Positions 8,183-17,154 of a DNA stretch of 64,000 nucleotides are shown piece by piece (the first letter of the stretch is position 1; every line of letters begins with the position of its first letter). The position numbers and the translations under genes are program-made. The stretch lies in the NCBI RefSeq assembly GCF_029854195.1, contig NZ_CP122960.1:248001-312000 (forward strand), given 5' to 3'. Origin of the DNA: Amylibacter sp. IMCC11727. Its GTDB lineage: Bacteria; Pseudomonadota; Alphaproteobacteria; Rhodobacterales; Rhodobacteraceae. A model generated the notes under the pieces. It had not been told where the DNA came from, did not search any database, and saw only the letters and a list, made by a program, of their open reading frames with translations.

Positions 8183-10555
8183 ATGCTCGACGATCTCTAT
8201 CCAAAGGTCCAGCCCGGCCCACCAAAGCCGAGCAAGATAATCATGCCCCAACAGTTTTCGTTGCCCCAAGGCACAGAGCGGTATGTGGTTGAAGGGGCAG
8301 GTGCGATCCTAATCCCTGTGTCCGCGGGCGACCATATCACGATCACCAATGATGAAGGTGGTCAGGTTTGTGAAGTTGTGGCGTCAGACGACAAAGGCAA
8401 AGTGGATTGCGGTATCGTAGGCCAAAGCGCCAATGCTACCGCTGATGGCTTGCGTGCATTATTGACCAGTGATGATCAATCCTTGCGCGGGATGCGCATG
8501 GGTTTGGATGCGCGTAAGATTGATCTGGCAAATGCGGATTGTGTTCGATTTTTTGATTCCGAGACACGGCCAAAAGCCCAGCAAGAGCTGACCGTTCAAC
8601 GGGATGGTGTGGTGATTATCGCAACCCCCTCCCCTGCGATGGATTTTGAACTGCAAAATACAGCAACGCCGCTGACTGTTTTGGTGAAACGCGCGACATT
8701 GCGGTCTCATCAGCGGTTTGAGTTGCCCGATCCATTGGCCAATCCAACACAAGAAATCCGCGTGCATTCGCAAACCGCCGAGAGCTTTTTCGTAAAGGCT
8801 GGGGACTATATCCAGATCATTGATGTGGATGGTCGCCAGTGTTCAGATTTCGAATGCTTCAGCGCGCGCAAATTGGACAAGGGCATTGAACATGCCTTGG
8901 ATGTGACCACGACACGAACATTGATGGGCCACGCCTATCCGATGCCAGGTCTGCATGCGAAATACTATGATCAGGAAATGCTACCGCTGGTCGAAGTGGT
9001 ACAAGATACCTGCGGCCGTCATGATGCGTTTGCTTTGGCGTGTTCTGCAAAATATTATGACGATATTGGGTATCCAGGACACATCAACTGTTCTGATAAC
9101 TTTAACCACGCGCTTGATAAATACGGTGTGTCTGGCCGTCCGGGTTGGATGGCGATCAACTTCTTCTTTAACACAGGTCTTGATGATCACGGCGTGATGT
9201 ATGCGGATGAACCTTGGTCCATGCCAGGGGATTACGTTTTGTTACGCGCGCTGACAGATATCGTTTGCGTATCTTCGGCTTGTCCTGATGACACAACAGC
9301 CGCTAACGGTTGGAACCCAACCGACATCCACGTCCGCACCTACAGCGGCACAGAAACATTCCAACGGTCGGTTGCGTACCGCCCCACACCAGATTCGGAA
9401 GCTAAAATGACCAAACAAACAGGGTTCCACGACAAATTCGCCCAGCACACACGCAATTTCATCGAATACAACGGCTATTGGTTGGCAAACTGCTTTGCCG
9501 AAGCGGGCCCAATTGAGGAATACCACGCCTGTCGTCAAGGCGCGGTTATGATGGATTTGTCGCCCTTGCGAAAGTTCGAAGTGACGGGCCCAGATGCAGA
9601 AGCCCTGTGCCAGTACATCTTTACCCGCAACATGAAAACGCTCGCCGTTGGCGGCGTGGTTTACACCGCCATGTGTTACGAACACGGCGGCATGATCGAC
9701 GACGGCACTGTGTTCCGTTTGGGCAAAGACAATTTCCGTTGGATTGGTGGTAACGATTACGGCGGCGAATGGATGCGGGAACAAGCAGAAAAGCTCGGCC
9801 TGAAGGTTTTGATCCGTTCTTCCACAGATCAATTGCACAACGTAGCGGTTCAAGGCCCCAAAAGCCGTGACCTGCTGCGCAAAATCGTATGGACTGCGCC
9901 GCACAATCCAGAGTTCGATCAACTCGGTTGTTTCCGTTTCACACCTGCACGTTTGAACAACGAAATGGGCACACCATTTGTTGTGTCACGTACAGGCTAC
10001 ACAGGTGAGCTGGGTTATGAAGTGATGTGCCACCCGAAAGATTGCGCCGAGATTTTCGACGCAATTTGGGAAGCAGGCGAAGAATTTGACCTCAAACCTA
10101 TGGGGCTCGAAGCGCTTGATATGGTGCGTATCGAAGCAGGTCTTATTTTCGCAGGTTACGACTTTAGCGATCAAACAGACCCGTTTGAAGCAGGCATTGG
10201 ATTTACCTGTCCGTTGAAATCTAAAACAGATGATTTCATTGGCCGCGATGCCCTGATCCGCCGCAAAGAAAACCCAATGCACAAACTCGTTGGTCTGGAC
10301 ATCGACAGCAATGTTGATGTGGAACACGGCGATTGTATCCATGTGGGCCGTGCGCAAGTTGGCGAGGTTACCTCGTCTATGCGGTCCCCGCTGCTTGGTA
10401 AAAACATTGCAATGGCGCGGGTTGATCTGGCCCATTCAGAGCCTGGCACTGAACTGGAAATTGGTAAACTGGACGGTCACCAAAAACGTCTGCCAGCCAC
10501 GATTCGCAAAGATCTTGCAGCGTTTGACCCAACGAAAGAACGCCCACGTTCATGA
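8183..10555 (+). CDS. tdm: Trimethylamine N-oxide demethylase Tdm (DUF1989 + GcvT)
   Basis: A 790-residue cytoplasmic enzyme converting TMAO to dimethylamine and formaldehyde. The N-terminal half (strongest at about 190-390) is a DUF1989 domain with conserved Cys in GRQCSDFECFSA, DTCGRHDAFALACSAKYY and INCSDNFNHA, the kind of Cys set that binds zinc in characterised Tdm. The C-terminal half (about 415-790) is a GcvT-like tetrahydrofolate-binding module, which can take formaldehyde as methylene-THF. ATG 8183 has AAGGA at 8171; the longer frame from 7991 would overlap the divergent gene. The stop overlaps the next start (ATGA). Neighbouring tmm and tmo genes support the call. Confidence 0.9.
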   Translation: MLDDLYPKVQPGPPKPSKIIMPQQFSLPQGTERYVVEGAGAILIPVSAGDHITITNDEGGQVCEVVASDDKGKVDCGIVGQSANATADGLRALLTSDDQSLRGMRMGLDARKIDLANADCVRFFDSETRPKAQQELTVQRDGVVIIATPSPAMDFELQNTATPLTVLVKRATLRSHQRFELPDPLANPTQEIRVHSQTAESFFVKAGDYIQIIDVDGRQCSDFECFSARKLDKGIEHALDVTTTRTLMGHAYPMPGLHAKYYDQEMLPLVEVVQDTCGRHDAFALACSAKYYDDIGYPGHINCSDNFNHALDKYGVSGRPGWMAINFFFNTGLDDHGVMYADEPWSMPGDYVLLRALTDIVCVSSACPDDTTAANGWNPTDIHVRTYSGTETFQRSVAYRPTPDSEAKMTKQTGFHDKFAQHTRNFIEYNGYWLANCFAEAGPIEEYHACRQGAVMMDLSPLRKFEVTGPDAEALCQYIFTRNMKTLAVGGVVYTAMCYEHGGMIDDGTVFRLGKDNFRWIGGNDYGGEWMREQAEKLGLKVLIRSSTDQLHNVAVQGPKSRDLLRKIVWTAPHNPEFDQLGCFRFTPARLNNEMGTPFVVSRTGYTGELGYEVMCHPKDCAEIFDAIWEAGEEFDLKPMGLEALDMVRIEAGLIFAGYDFSDQTDPFEAGIGFTCPLKSKTDDFIGRDALIRRKENPMHKLVGLDIDSNVDVEHGDCIHVGRAQVGEVTSSMRSPLLGKNIAMARVDLAHSEPGTELEIGKLDGHQKRLPATIRKDLAAFDPTKERPRS

Positions 10556-10947
10556 CGCCTTCTTTCTTAGAAAACCTCGGAGGAGAAGAAGCTCTACGCA
10601 CTTTGGTAGAGCACTTTTATGATCTCGTGGAGACTTTGCCAGACACGGCTAATCTGCGTGCCCTGCATATGGATGGGCATGGGTTTGCGCACACGCGTGA
10701 AGAGCAGTTTGACTTTTTGTCAGGCTTCTTAGGCGGGCGGCAATACTATATGGAAAAGCATCGCCATATGAATGTGCGCGAGATTCACGCGCATGTGCCA
10801 ATCAAAACCGAAGACGCGGAAACGTGGTTGCGGACGTGGGATCAGGCGATTGATGATTTAAAACTAGAAGGACCACATGTGGAACGCATGCGCGCAACAG
10901 TGCGTCGTGTTGCGATGGTTCTGGTAAACGATGGTAATGTAGCATGA
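10552..10947 (+). CDS. Truncated haemoglobin (group II-like)
   Basis: A 131-residue 2/2 globin. The N-terminal GGEEALRTLVEHFYDLV helix, FLSGFLGG and the proximal-His region MEKHRHMNVREIHAHVPI fit bacterial truncated haemoglobins. Its start overlaps the tdm stop (ATGA), so it is translated with Tdm. Truncated haemoglobins bind O2 or NO. Next to oxygenase steps (Tmm, Dmm) it could buffer oxygen or protect haem/flavin enzymes, but that is inference. The next gene again overlaps by ATGA. Confidence 0.85.
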   Translation: MTPSFLENLGGEEALRTLVEHFYDLVETLPDTANLRALHMDGHGFAHTREEQFDFLSGFLGGRQYYMEKHRHMNVREIHAHVPIKTEDAETWLRTWDQAIDDLKLEGPHVERMRATVRRVAMVLVNDGNVA

Positions 10948-11330
10948 TCAGAGCGTTAACCCTAGCAATCGGGCTGTGTGCGGCAGCAACGGGCGCAGTG
11001 GCGCAATCCGTGAAACTGACGGCCGAAGAAATCACACAGCTTCTGACCGGTAACACCGCCATTGGAGTGTGGGCAGGTGCGAATTACCGCCAATTTTTTG
11101 ATGCCGATGGCACAACAATTTATGCCCAAGAAGGAAGCCGATCCGCACGGGGCGAATGGCGCATTGATGCCGAGCGTGACGAATACCAGAGCATCTGGGC
11201 ACGGGATGCCGAGTGGGAAGGTTGGTTCGTTATGGAATACCTTGGAAGCTATTTCTGGGTTAGCAAATCCACACCACCAACACCGTTCAAGGTTGTTGCA
11301 GGCCAGCAATTGGTTGCACCAAGCGAGTGA
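10944..11330 (+). CDS. Exported small protein of unknown function
   Basis: 128 residues with a clear Sec signal peptide (IRALTLAIGLCAAATGAVAQ, cleavage after AVA). The mature part is rich in aromatic residues and short beta strands: GVWAGANYRQFFDADG, GEWRIDAERDEYQSIWARD, WEGWFVMEYLGSYFWV. This resembles small periplasmic lipocalin-like proteins that contain a substituted-glucan or dehydrogenase-type fold, but I do not recognise the family. It is the third gene of the tdm-haemoglobin unit (ATGA overlap), so a periplasmic role linked to TMAO growth is possible. Confidence 0.75.
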   Translation: MIRALTLAIGLCAAATGAVAQSVKLTAEEITQLLTGNTAIGVWAGANYRQFFDADGTTIYAQEGSRSARGEWRIDAERDEYQSIWARDAEWEGWFVMEYLGSYFWVSKSTPPTPFKVVAGQQLVAPSE

Positions 11331-11405
11331 TAAAACCGATGTCGCTTTTGCGTTAGACCTCCTTTCCTATGGTGCCTGATCCTTGTGTGATAAGGAGGAT
11401 GGCTC

Positions 11406-12923
11406 ATGTCGGTCAAAAGATCAGGACGAAAAGCAAGGCTTCGAACGCAAACAACTATTACAGCACCCGCAATTGTGCGCCGTATCATGCCACCTTATGC
11501 GCCGTTCCCAAGCCACGACATAGACGCCTTGGAACGACAGGCGGATTGGTTGCTGTCTGAAATTGGTATTGAGTTTCGAGATGATCCCATTGCGCTGGAA
11601 TTGTTGTCAGACGCTGGCGCACGTGTTGAAGGGGTGCGCGTGTTTTTTCCAGATGGGTTGGCGCGACAGTTGTGCGCAACTGCGCCGAGTTCGTTTGATT
11701 TGTTAGCGCGGAACCCAGCGAGAACCATTCGATTGGGCGGCGATCATATCGTGTTTATGCCAGGCTATGGCTCGCCGTTTGTGACGGATATTGAACAGGG
11801 GCGTCGGTATGCGACGCTTGTCGATTTCCACAACTTTGTGAAAATGACCTATGCCACGCCATATTTGCATCATTCGGGTGGAACAGTTGTCGAACCCACA
11901 GACGTGCCAGTGTCAAAGCGGCATTTGGATATGGTCCACGCTCACCTCACGCTGAGCGATAAGCCGTTTATGGGGGCCGTAACCCACCCTGATCGCGCCA
12001 AAGATACACTTGATATGGTGCGGTTGGTGTTTGGAGATCGTATGAATGCCACCCCTGTGGTGCAGGCCAACATCAATGTGAATTCCCCGCTTGTTTATGA
12101 CGGAGCGATGACGGGTGCCTTGCGGGTTTACGCGTCTGCTGGGCAATGTGTTTGTATTTCTCCTGCGATATTTGGTGGCGCAATGGGCCCAGTTACGTCT
12201 GCAGCCGTGGCTGCACAAACCCATGCAGAGGTTTTGGCTGGCGTTGCCCTGTGCCAAATCATCCAACCCGGCTGTCCCATCGTTTACGGCAGTTTCCACA
12301 ACACCATGAGCTTGAAATCTGGCGCGTTGACCTTTGGAACACCGGAGGCAAACCTTGTGACTTTCGCGCTCGGCCAATTGGCCCGGCGGATGAACGTGCC
12401 GTTTCGATCAGGTGGCGGTGAAATCACATCAGCCAATTCTGCAGATGGGCAAGCTATGTCTGAAAGCGTTTCCGCCCTATGGTCCACTGTCTTGTCAGGA
12501 GCCAATCAAGTGTGGCACGCGGCAGGTTGGCTCGAAGGTGGTTTAACCATGGGATACGAAAAATTTGTGATGGATTTGGATATCTGCGGCGCGTTGTTGA
12601 AAATGATCGCGGGTATGGAAGTGTCTGAGGACACCCTTTCAAAACCGTCCTACAAACAGGTTGAACCAGGTGAAAATTTCCTCAGCACAGATCACACGAT
12701 GGCGCATTTTTCGACGGCAAATTTTGAACCCGAAATCGCAGAGGCGGGTCCATTTGAAACATGGCAGGAAAACGGGAGCCCTACAGCGGAACAACGGGCG
12801 TTTCCGCGGTGGAAATCGCTGTTAAACAGCTATGAACCGCCTGCGATTGACGAAGCTGCTAAGAAAAAATTGGATGACTTTATGGCTGATCGAAAATCCA
12901 GTCTGCCGGATGAGTGGTATTAA
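11406..12923 (+). CDS. Trimethylamine methyltransferase (MttB) family protein, non-pyrrolysine type
   Basis: 505 residues homologous to corrinoid-dependent MttB. The frame is open throughout with no internal UAG, so unlike methanogen MttB it needs no pyrrolysine; RSGGGEITSANSADGQAMSE lies in the region of the active site. Non-Pyl members include glycine betaine methyltransferases (MtgB), and marine aerobes carry many of unknown substrate. No corrinoid protein (MttC-like) is seen nearby. AAGGAGGAT precedes ATG 11406. It sits between the tdm unit and tmm, pointing to a methylated quaternary amine as substrate. It overlaps the convergent GATase gene by 4 nt. Confidence 0.85.
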   Translation: MSVKRSGRKARLRTQTTITAPAIVRRIMPPYAPFPSHDIDALERQADWLLSEIGIEFRDDPIALELLSDAGARVEGVRVFFPDGLARQLCATAPSSFDLLARNPARTIRLGGDHIVFMPGYGSPFVTDIEQGRRYATLVDFHNFVKMTYATPYLHHSGGTVVEPTDVPVSKRHLDMVHAHLTLSDKPFMGAVTHPDRAKDTLDMVRLVFGDRMNATPVVQANINVNSPLVYDGAMTGALRVYASAGQCVCISPAIFGGAMGPVTSAAVAAQTHAEVLAGVALCQIIQPGCPIVYGSFHNTMSLKSGALTFGTPEANLVTFALGQLARRMNVPFRSGGGEITSANSADGQAMSESVSALWSTVLSGANQVWHAAGWLEGGLTMGYEKFVMDLDICGALLKMIAGMEVSEDTLSKPSYKQVEPGENFLSTDHTMAHFSTANFEPEIAEAGPFETWQENGSPTAEQRAFPRWKSLLNSYEPPAIDEAAKKKLDDFMADRKSSLPDEWY

Positions 12924-13636
12924 CCCATTTCTTTGCGAAAGGCCGTGTAGATCGTTTTGGAATAGGTCAAGGCTTCGGGAACATACGCTTCGACCGCATG
13001 CGATAAATCTTTGGTCGCGGTGGCGGAATGGAGCCAGCTTTCAGCGCACTGAGCATTGTCAGGATTGCGTAGCCATGTTGGAATCAGCCCTTTGATAATT
13101 TCTGGATGAAATTGCATACCCCATGCAGATGATCCAACACGAATGGCTTGCACGCCGCAGGCCTCATTCTGGGCCAAAACAGTGGCGTTTGGCGGCAGAA
13201 TGGATGCCTCCACCCCATGCCAATGCAACGCTTTGAAAGACTCGGGCAGGTGCGCGAAAACCGCATCAGATTGTGCGGCATTTGTTTTGTGGATTTCCGA
13301 AAGGGCCAATTCTGGCAAGGCCATTTTGGTACAGGTTCCACCCATTGCATCCACCAGCAATTGGTGGCCCAAACATATGCCTAGATAAGGTTTGCCGGTG
13401 GTTTGAAGCCACGTGCGAATGGCAGCTTTTTCTTGGATCAGCCATGGGTTTACTTTGGTCTCCCAAACATCCATCGGCCCGCCCATGACAAGCAGCGCAT
13501 CATAATCTGAAAAGTCTGGGATGGTGTCGTTTGCAAAGAAACGAACAGTGTCAAATGTATCCCCCGCCGCGGCCATGTGCTTGGCAAATGCGGCGGGGTG
13601 TTCGGCCTCAACATGTTGAAAGACCAGGAGGTGCAT
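12920..13636 (-). CDS. Class I glutamine amidotransferase-like protein
   Basis: A 238-residue single-domain GATase resembling the GMP-synthase type, with nucleophile Cys in LGICLGHQLL (near residue 90) and the His-Glu pair in WGMQFHPEI. There is no fused synthetase domain, so it may hydrolyse a gamma-glutamyl amide or serve a separate partner. Its start overlaps the tmm stop by one base (TAATG), so it is translated right after Tmm. In a pathway that makes gamma-glutamylmethylamide, hydrolysis of a gamma-glutamyl bond is an attractive but untested role. Confidence 0.8.
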   Translation of the reverse strand: MHLLVFQHVEAEHPAAFAKHMAAAGDTFDTVRFFANDTIPDFSDYDALLVMGGPMDVWETKVNPWLIQEKAAIRTWLQTTGKPYLGICLGHQLLVDAMGGTCTKMALPELALSEIHKTNAAQSDAVFAHLPESFKALHWHGVEASILPPNATVLAQNEACGVQAIRVGSSAWGMQFHPEIIKGLIPTWLRNPDNAQCAESWLHSATATKDLSHAVEAYVPEALTYSKTIYTAFRKEMG

Positions 13637-14970
13637 TAGTTTTGCAGATAGACTTCCAAGCTGTCATCCAGTGCATCTTTCCAAGGGGTGTGATGCTTTG
13701 GTGCCATTGTACCCGTAATGACGGACTTATAGCCATTGTTGCGGAAGGTCATGATGTTTTCCTTCTTGTGACCTTTCCATTCCTTGAATGCCTGACACGC
13801 GCCTTCAACATCAAAGGTCGGGTAATCTGTCTCATTGATGAGCTCTTTGACGTAATCGCCCTGATACCAAATGGCATCATAGTCGTCTTCGCCTTTGTCT
13901 TCGCGTGCGACGCGGTCTTCCACATCGGCTAGCATTTCTTCCTTGGATGGCGTCTGGATTTTGCCCATCATCACGTCACGTGCCCACCATGCTTGTGCAT
14001 CAAACATGTTGAAGGTGAACCACTGATCCTGCATGCCAAGGTAGAACAGGTTTGGATTGTCGATCCATGCCACCCCTTTGTACAGGTTCGCCGTTGCCAA
14101 ACGATTGGCCGTGCGCAAGCACAGATCGTCTTCCATGAACGGGAAGTGATGGATATAGCCAGTACACAGCAAAATTGCATCTACGTCTTTGGTTGTGCCG
14201 TCTTTGAAGTGGGCTGTTTTGCCAACCACTTTTGTCAGCAGGGGCACCTCTTGCCAGTTGTCGGGCCAGTCATAGCCCATGGCGGCGGTACGGTGTGACA
14301 CGGTGATCGATTTCGCACCGTATTTCCAGCACTGGGAGCCGATGTCTTCAGCGGAATAGGACGTGCCGACGATCAGGATGTCTTGGTCTTTGAACTCCAA
14401 CGCATCACGGAAATCGTGGGCGTGCAAAATGCGGCCCTTGAAGGATTCAAAGCCTTCGAATTCTGGCACGTTTGGTGTGGAGAAGTGACCAGAGGCACAA
14501 ACCACGTGATCAAACACTTCGGTGCTTTCAGTGCCGCTTGGCAAATCTTTTACCGTAACAGAGAATTTGTCGCCTTCCGCTTCGACACGGCGCACAACTG
14601 TTTCGAATTTGATCCAATCGCGGATGCCCGCTTTTTTCACACGGCCTTCGATGTAGTCAAACAAAACGGCGCGTGGTGGATAAGATGCGATCTGTTTTCC
14701 AAAGTGTTCTTCGAATGAATAATCAGCAAATTCCAAACCTTCTTTCGGACCATTGGACCACAGGTAACGGTACATAGAGCCGTGGACAGGCTCGCCATAC
14801 TGATCAAGGCCCGTGCGCCATGTGTAGTTCCACAACCCACCCCAGTTTGATTGCTTTTCATAACAAACGATTTCTGGAATTTCCTCGCCTTTGGCGGCTG
14901 CAGATTGAAAGGCTCGCATTTGTGCCAGTCCGCTCGGCCCGGCACCGATAATTGCTACACGTTTCGTCAT
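13636..14970 (-). CDS. tmm: Trimethylamine monooxygenase Tmm
   Basis: A 444-residue flavin-containing monooxygenase that oxidises trimethylamine to TMAO with NADPH and O2. The FAD site is IIGAGPSGLAQMRAF at the N-terminus, the FMO-type segment is GHFSTPNVPEFEG, and the NADPH loop is ILIVGTSYSAEDIG. The segment GSMYRYLWSNGPKEGLEFAD and the overall length match bacterial Tmm proteins rather than Baeyer-Villiger FMOs. First gene of a two-gene unit with the GATase. The upstream divergent region holds a TTGGTT..AACCAA palindrome that could bind the nearby GntR regulator. Confidence 0.93.
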   Translation of the reverse strand: MTKRVAIIGAGPSGLAQMRAFQSAAAKGEEIPEIVCYEKQSNWGGLWNYTWRTGLDQYGEPVHGSMYRYLWSNGPKEGLEFADYSFEEHFGKQIASYPPRAVLFDYIEGRVKKAGIRDWIKFETVVRRVEAEGDKFSVTVKDLPSGTESTEVFDHVVCASGHFSTPNVPEFEGFESFKGRILHAHDFRDALEFKDQDILIVGTSYSAEDIGSQCWKYGAKSITVSHRTAAMGYDWPDNWQEVPLLTKVVGKTAHFKDGTTKDVDAILLCTGYIHHFPFMEDDLCLRTANRLATANLYKGVAWIDNPNLFYLGMQDQWFTFNMFDAQAWWARDVMMGKIQTPSKEEMLADVEDRVAREDKGEDDYDAIWYQGDYVKELINETDYPTFDVEGACQAFKEWKGHKKENIMTFRNNGYKSVITGTMAPKHHTPWKDALDDSLEVYLQN

Positions 14971-15012
14971 TTACTTCTCCCTTTGGTCTTATTTGGACTA
15001 ATTATGGTATAT

Positions 15013-15026
15013 TTGGTTTGAACCAA
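15013..15026. promoter_or_regulatory. Palindromic operator candidate between tmm and the binding-protein gene
   Basis: TTGGTT-TG-AACCAA has perfect 6-bp arms and contains TGGTnnnnACCA, a pattern like operators of FCD-type GntR regulators. It lies about 40 nt upstream of each divergent start. The GntR/FCD gene at 16336-17052 is the obvious candidate binder; the pairing is inference. Confidence 0.5.
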
Positions 15027-15073
15027 TTTAAAGACTATGGTTCAATACCTGTCAAGCATTAGGAAGGAAATAG

Positions 15074-16348
15074 ATGTCTAGCTTTGCAGAATTTCTGACC
15101 CTTACAGGGCAGTTGCCCAAGCTCGATCCTTTGGGGCAAAGTACTGTAAAGATTGGGTTTTTGGGGCCGCTGTCTGGACCAGTTGAAAGCTGGGGAGCAC
15201 CTGGTTTGAACGGGTGTGAAATTTGGGTGGATTGGCTCAATGCTGCGGGTGGTCTGTTAATTGGGGGCCAGCGACGCAAAGTGGAACTTGTTTCTTATGA
15301 TTGCGGCGTGGATCCAAGCGAAGCTCGAATCGGTGCCGAACATTTGGTTTTGGAAGAAAAGGTTAGCCTTTTGATGATGTTGGGTGGGTCGGCTTTGCAA
15401 TCCATTCAACTGTTTTTGACAGATCATAAGGTTCTGACCTCCACCTTATTGCCTAGCGATTTGTCGCCTGACACCCCTTACGTCATAGCACCAAGTGAAG
15501 TGCATCCTGTTTATAATGTTACGGGTGTGGATTGGCTGTGTCGCACGCAAAAACCCAAATCTGTGGCCCTTTGTGCGCAAACAGATGCGATGGGACTGCC
15601 TTCACTCGCAACGTATCGCGCTGCGTTCGCGGCGCGAGGCGTAAATATTGTTGAAGAGATTCAATATGATCCGCAGGAGAAGAGTGGTCACGCCATCGTC
15701 TCCAAAATGATCGCAAGCAACCCAGATGTTTTGTGTTGGTGTACCAGCTATTCGCCAATGGTTCATGCCCTTACAAAAGCGGCTTATGATCTGGGGTATT
15801 CAGGGCAAATCCTGTCTTGTACGGCGGATAATTACACCGATTTGGTGGAACAGACATCCAAAGAATTCATGGAAGGATTCACCTTTCAATTCCCCGACTT
15901 TGACGATCCAGCTTTGGCAGAAAAGGATTTCTTTTTCCACCAGCCGAAGAAGTTTTTTGAGGAATATAACAGGCGATTTCCCAATTCTTGGTCCGCGGTA
16001 AGCTGGGAGTATGTTGCGATTCTTGACATCTGGCACGCCGCCGTTGAACAGGCGAGCAGCGTATCGTCGATGTCTGTACTTGCAGCGATGAAGCAGCTTG
16101 GCCAAGTGTCCCATGCCTTTAGCGATGCAACGTGGTGGGGCAAAGACTTGTTTGGGATTCAAAATGCGCTGATTGGCGATTGGCCTGTGGTGCAAATTCA
16201 CTCTGGTAAGGCGCGCATCGTTGCCTTTGAATCCATCGAAACATGGCTTGATGAACATCAGCCTTTGTTGCAGCAGGAAATGGAAAAATTGGGCCAGATG
16301 TGGTTTCAACGACTGGGCGCTGGAACGCCTGAATATCAGTTTTCCTGA
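15074..16348 (+). CDS. Type I periplasmic-binding-fold protein lacking a signal peptide
   Basis: 424 residues of the Leu/amide/urea-binding (ANF receptor, AmiC/UrtA-like) fold: VKIGFLGPLSGPVESWGAPG, then LNAAGGLLIGG and VELVSYDCGVDPSEAR. The N-terminus before the fold (residues 1-24) is hydrophilic and has no Sec or Tat signal, and no permease or ATPase gene adjoins it. It may therefore act in the cytoplasm as a ligand sensor, as AmiC does. AGGAAGG precedes ATG 15074, which makes a missed longer start unlikely. It overlaps the convergent GntR gene by 13 nt. Confidence 0.8.
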   Translation: MSSFAEFLTLTGQLPKLDPLGQSTVKIGFLGPLSGPVESWGAPGLNGCEIWVDWLNAAGGLLIGGQRRKVELVSYDCGVDPSEARIGAEHLVLEEKVSLLMMLGGSALQSIQLFLTDHKVLTSTLLPSDLSPDTPYVIAPSEVHPVYNVTGVDWLCRTQKPKSVALCAQTDAMGLPSLATYRAAFAARGVNIVEEIQYDPQEKSGHAIVSKMIASNPDVLCWCTSYSPMVHALTKAAYDLGYSGQILSCTADNYTDLVEQTSKEFMEGFTFQFPDFDDPALAEKDFFFHQPKKFFEEYNRRFPNSWSAVSWEYVAILDIWHAAVEQASSVSSMSVLAAMKQLGQVSHAFSDATWWGKDLFGIQNALIGDWPVVQIHSGKARIVAFESIETWLDEHQPLLQQEMEKLGQMWFQRLGAGTPEYQFS

Positions 16349-17052
16349 AGCATCAACCGCTGTTCTTCGATCAAATGCAGCTTAATAAACTCGACCGCTG
16401 CTTCTGTGTCGCGTGCGGCGAGCGCGTTGAACAAGCTGTTGTACCGTTTCTGATAGGTTTGAATACGGGCAGGCGTTAAATACCTACGCAAATGCGCAGC
16501 GCGAAAGCTTTGACGGCAAGAGTCTATGACCAGCCCGTAACACCCTACGATAAGTGGATTGCCTGTTCCGCTTGCCAATTTTTGGTAAAACTCTTCTTCC
16601 AGTCGCACAAATTGATCAGCGTCTGATTGGATCGCTTCCATCTTGCTCAGCGTTTCACCCAAAGATTCGATATCATTAGGCGGCATGTTCATGACAGCCA
16701 ATCGCACCATATCTGGTTCAAGGATTCCGCGAATGACTTGTAAATCCAGTGGGCTGCTTTGCGCAGCTATTTCTGAAGGGGCCGATGCTGCCAGTGTTTC
16801 CGAATTAACAAACCGCCCGCTGCCTGCGCGTCTGCGGATCAGTTCGTGGGTTTCCAAAACGTCCAAGGCTTCGCGCACAGTATTACGGGCAACCCCAAGC
16901 TCTGCGGCCAAAGTTCGTTCTGAGGGAAGTCTTTCATCCACCACATAAGTCCCGTTTTGGATGCGCGAATAAATGGCATCCACAACGATCTGCACCGTTG
17001 CGCCGATCGAATGTGCGCTGACAAAGCGGGAAGGGGACAAGTGTGTGGTCAT
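16336..17052 (-). CDS. GntR-family (FadR/FCD) transcriptional regulator
   Basis: 238 residues. The winged helix at about 20-85 has RLPSERTLAAELGVARNTVR and LIRRRAGSGRFV; the C-terminal all-helical FCD domain from about 105 starts LQVIRGILEPDMVRLA. FCD members usually bind a small carboxylate or amine-pathway metabolite with a metal. It sits between tmm and the gmaS/mgs unit, so control of methylated-amine genes is likely. The palindrome at 15013 is a candidate site. It is convergent with the binding-protein gene and overlaps it slightly. Confidence 0.85.
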   Translation of the reverse strand: MTTHLSPSRFVSAHSIGATVQIVVDAIYSRIQNGTYVVDERLPSERTLAAELGVARNTVREALDVLETHELIRRRAGSGRFVNSETLAASAPSEIAAQSSPLDLQVIRGILEPDMVRLAVMNMPPNDIESLGETLSKMEAIQSDADQFVRLEEEFYQKLASGTGNPLIVGCYGLVIDSCRQSFRAAHLRRYLTPARIQTYQKRYNSLFNALAARDTEAAVEFIKLHLIEEQRLMLQEN

Positions 17053-17101
17053 TCCTTATCCTATCGTAATTCCGTGTTCTGTATCCACACCCATTTCATA
17101 C

Positions 17102-17131
17102 AAAAAAGCCGCACTGTTTCCAGCACGGCTT
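17102..17131 (-). terminator. Rho-independent terminator after gmaS
   Basis: On the minus strand, an 11-bp stem AAGCCGTGCTG/CAGTGCGGCTT (two G-U pairs) with loop GAAA is followed by a T run. It lies about 25 nt after the gmaS stop. Confidence 0.85.
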
Positions 17132-17154
17132 TGCTTGTTTTTGTTGGGTCCGAT

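Noticed and set aside
11406..12923. Pyrrolysine-dependent MttB
   Set aside because: No in-frame UAG occurs within the gene and the frame ends in TAA, so pyrrolysine is not needed.
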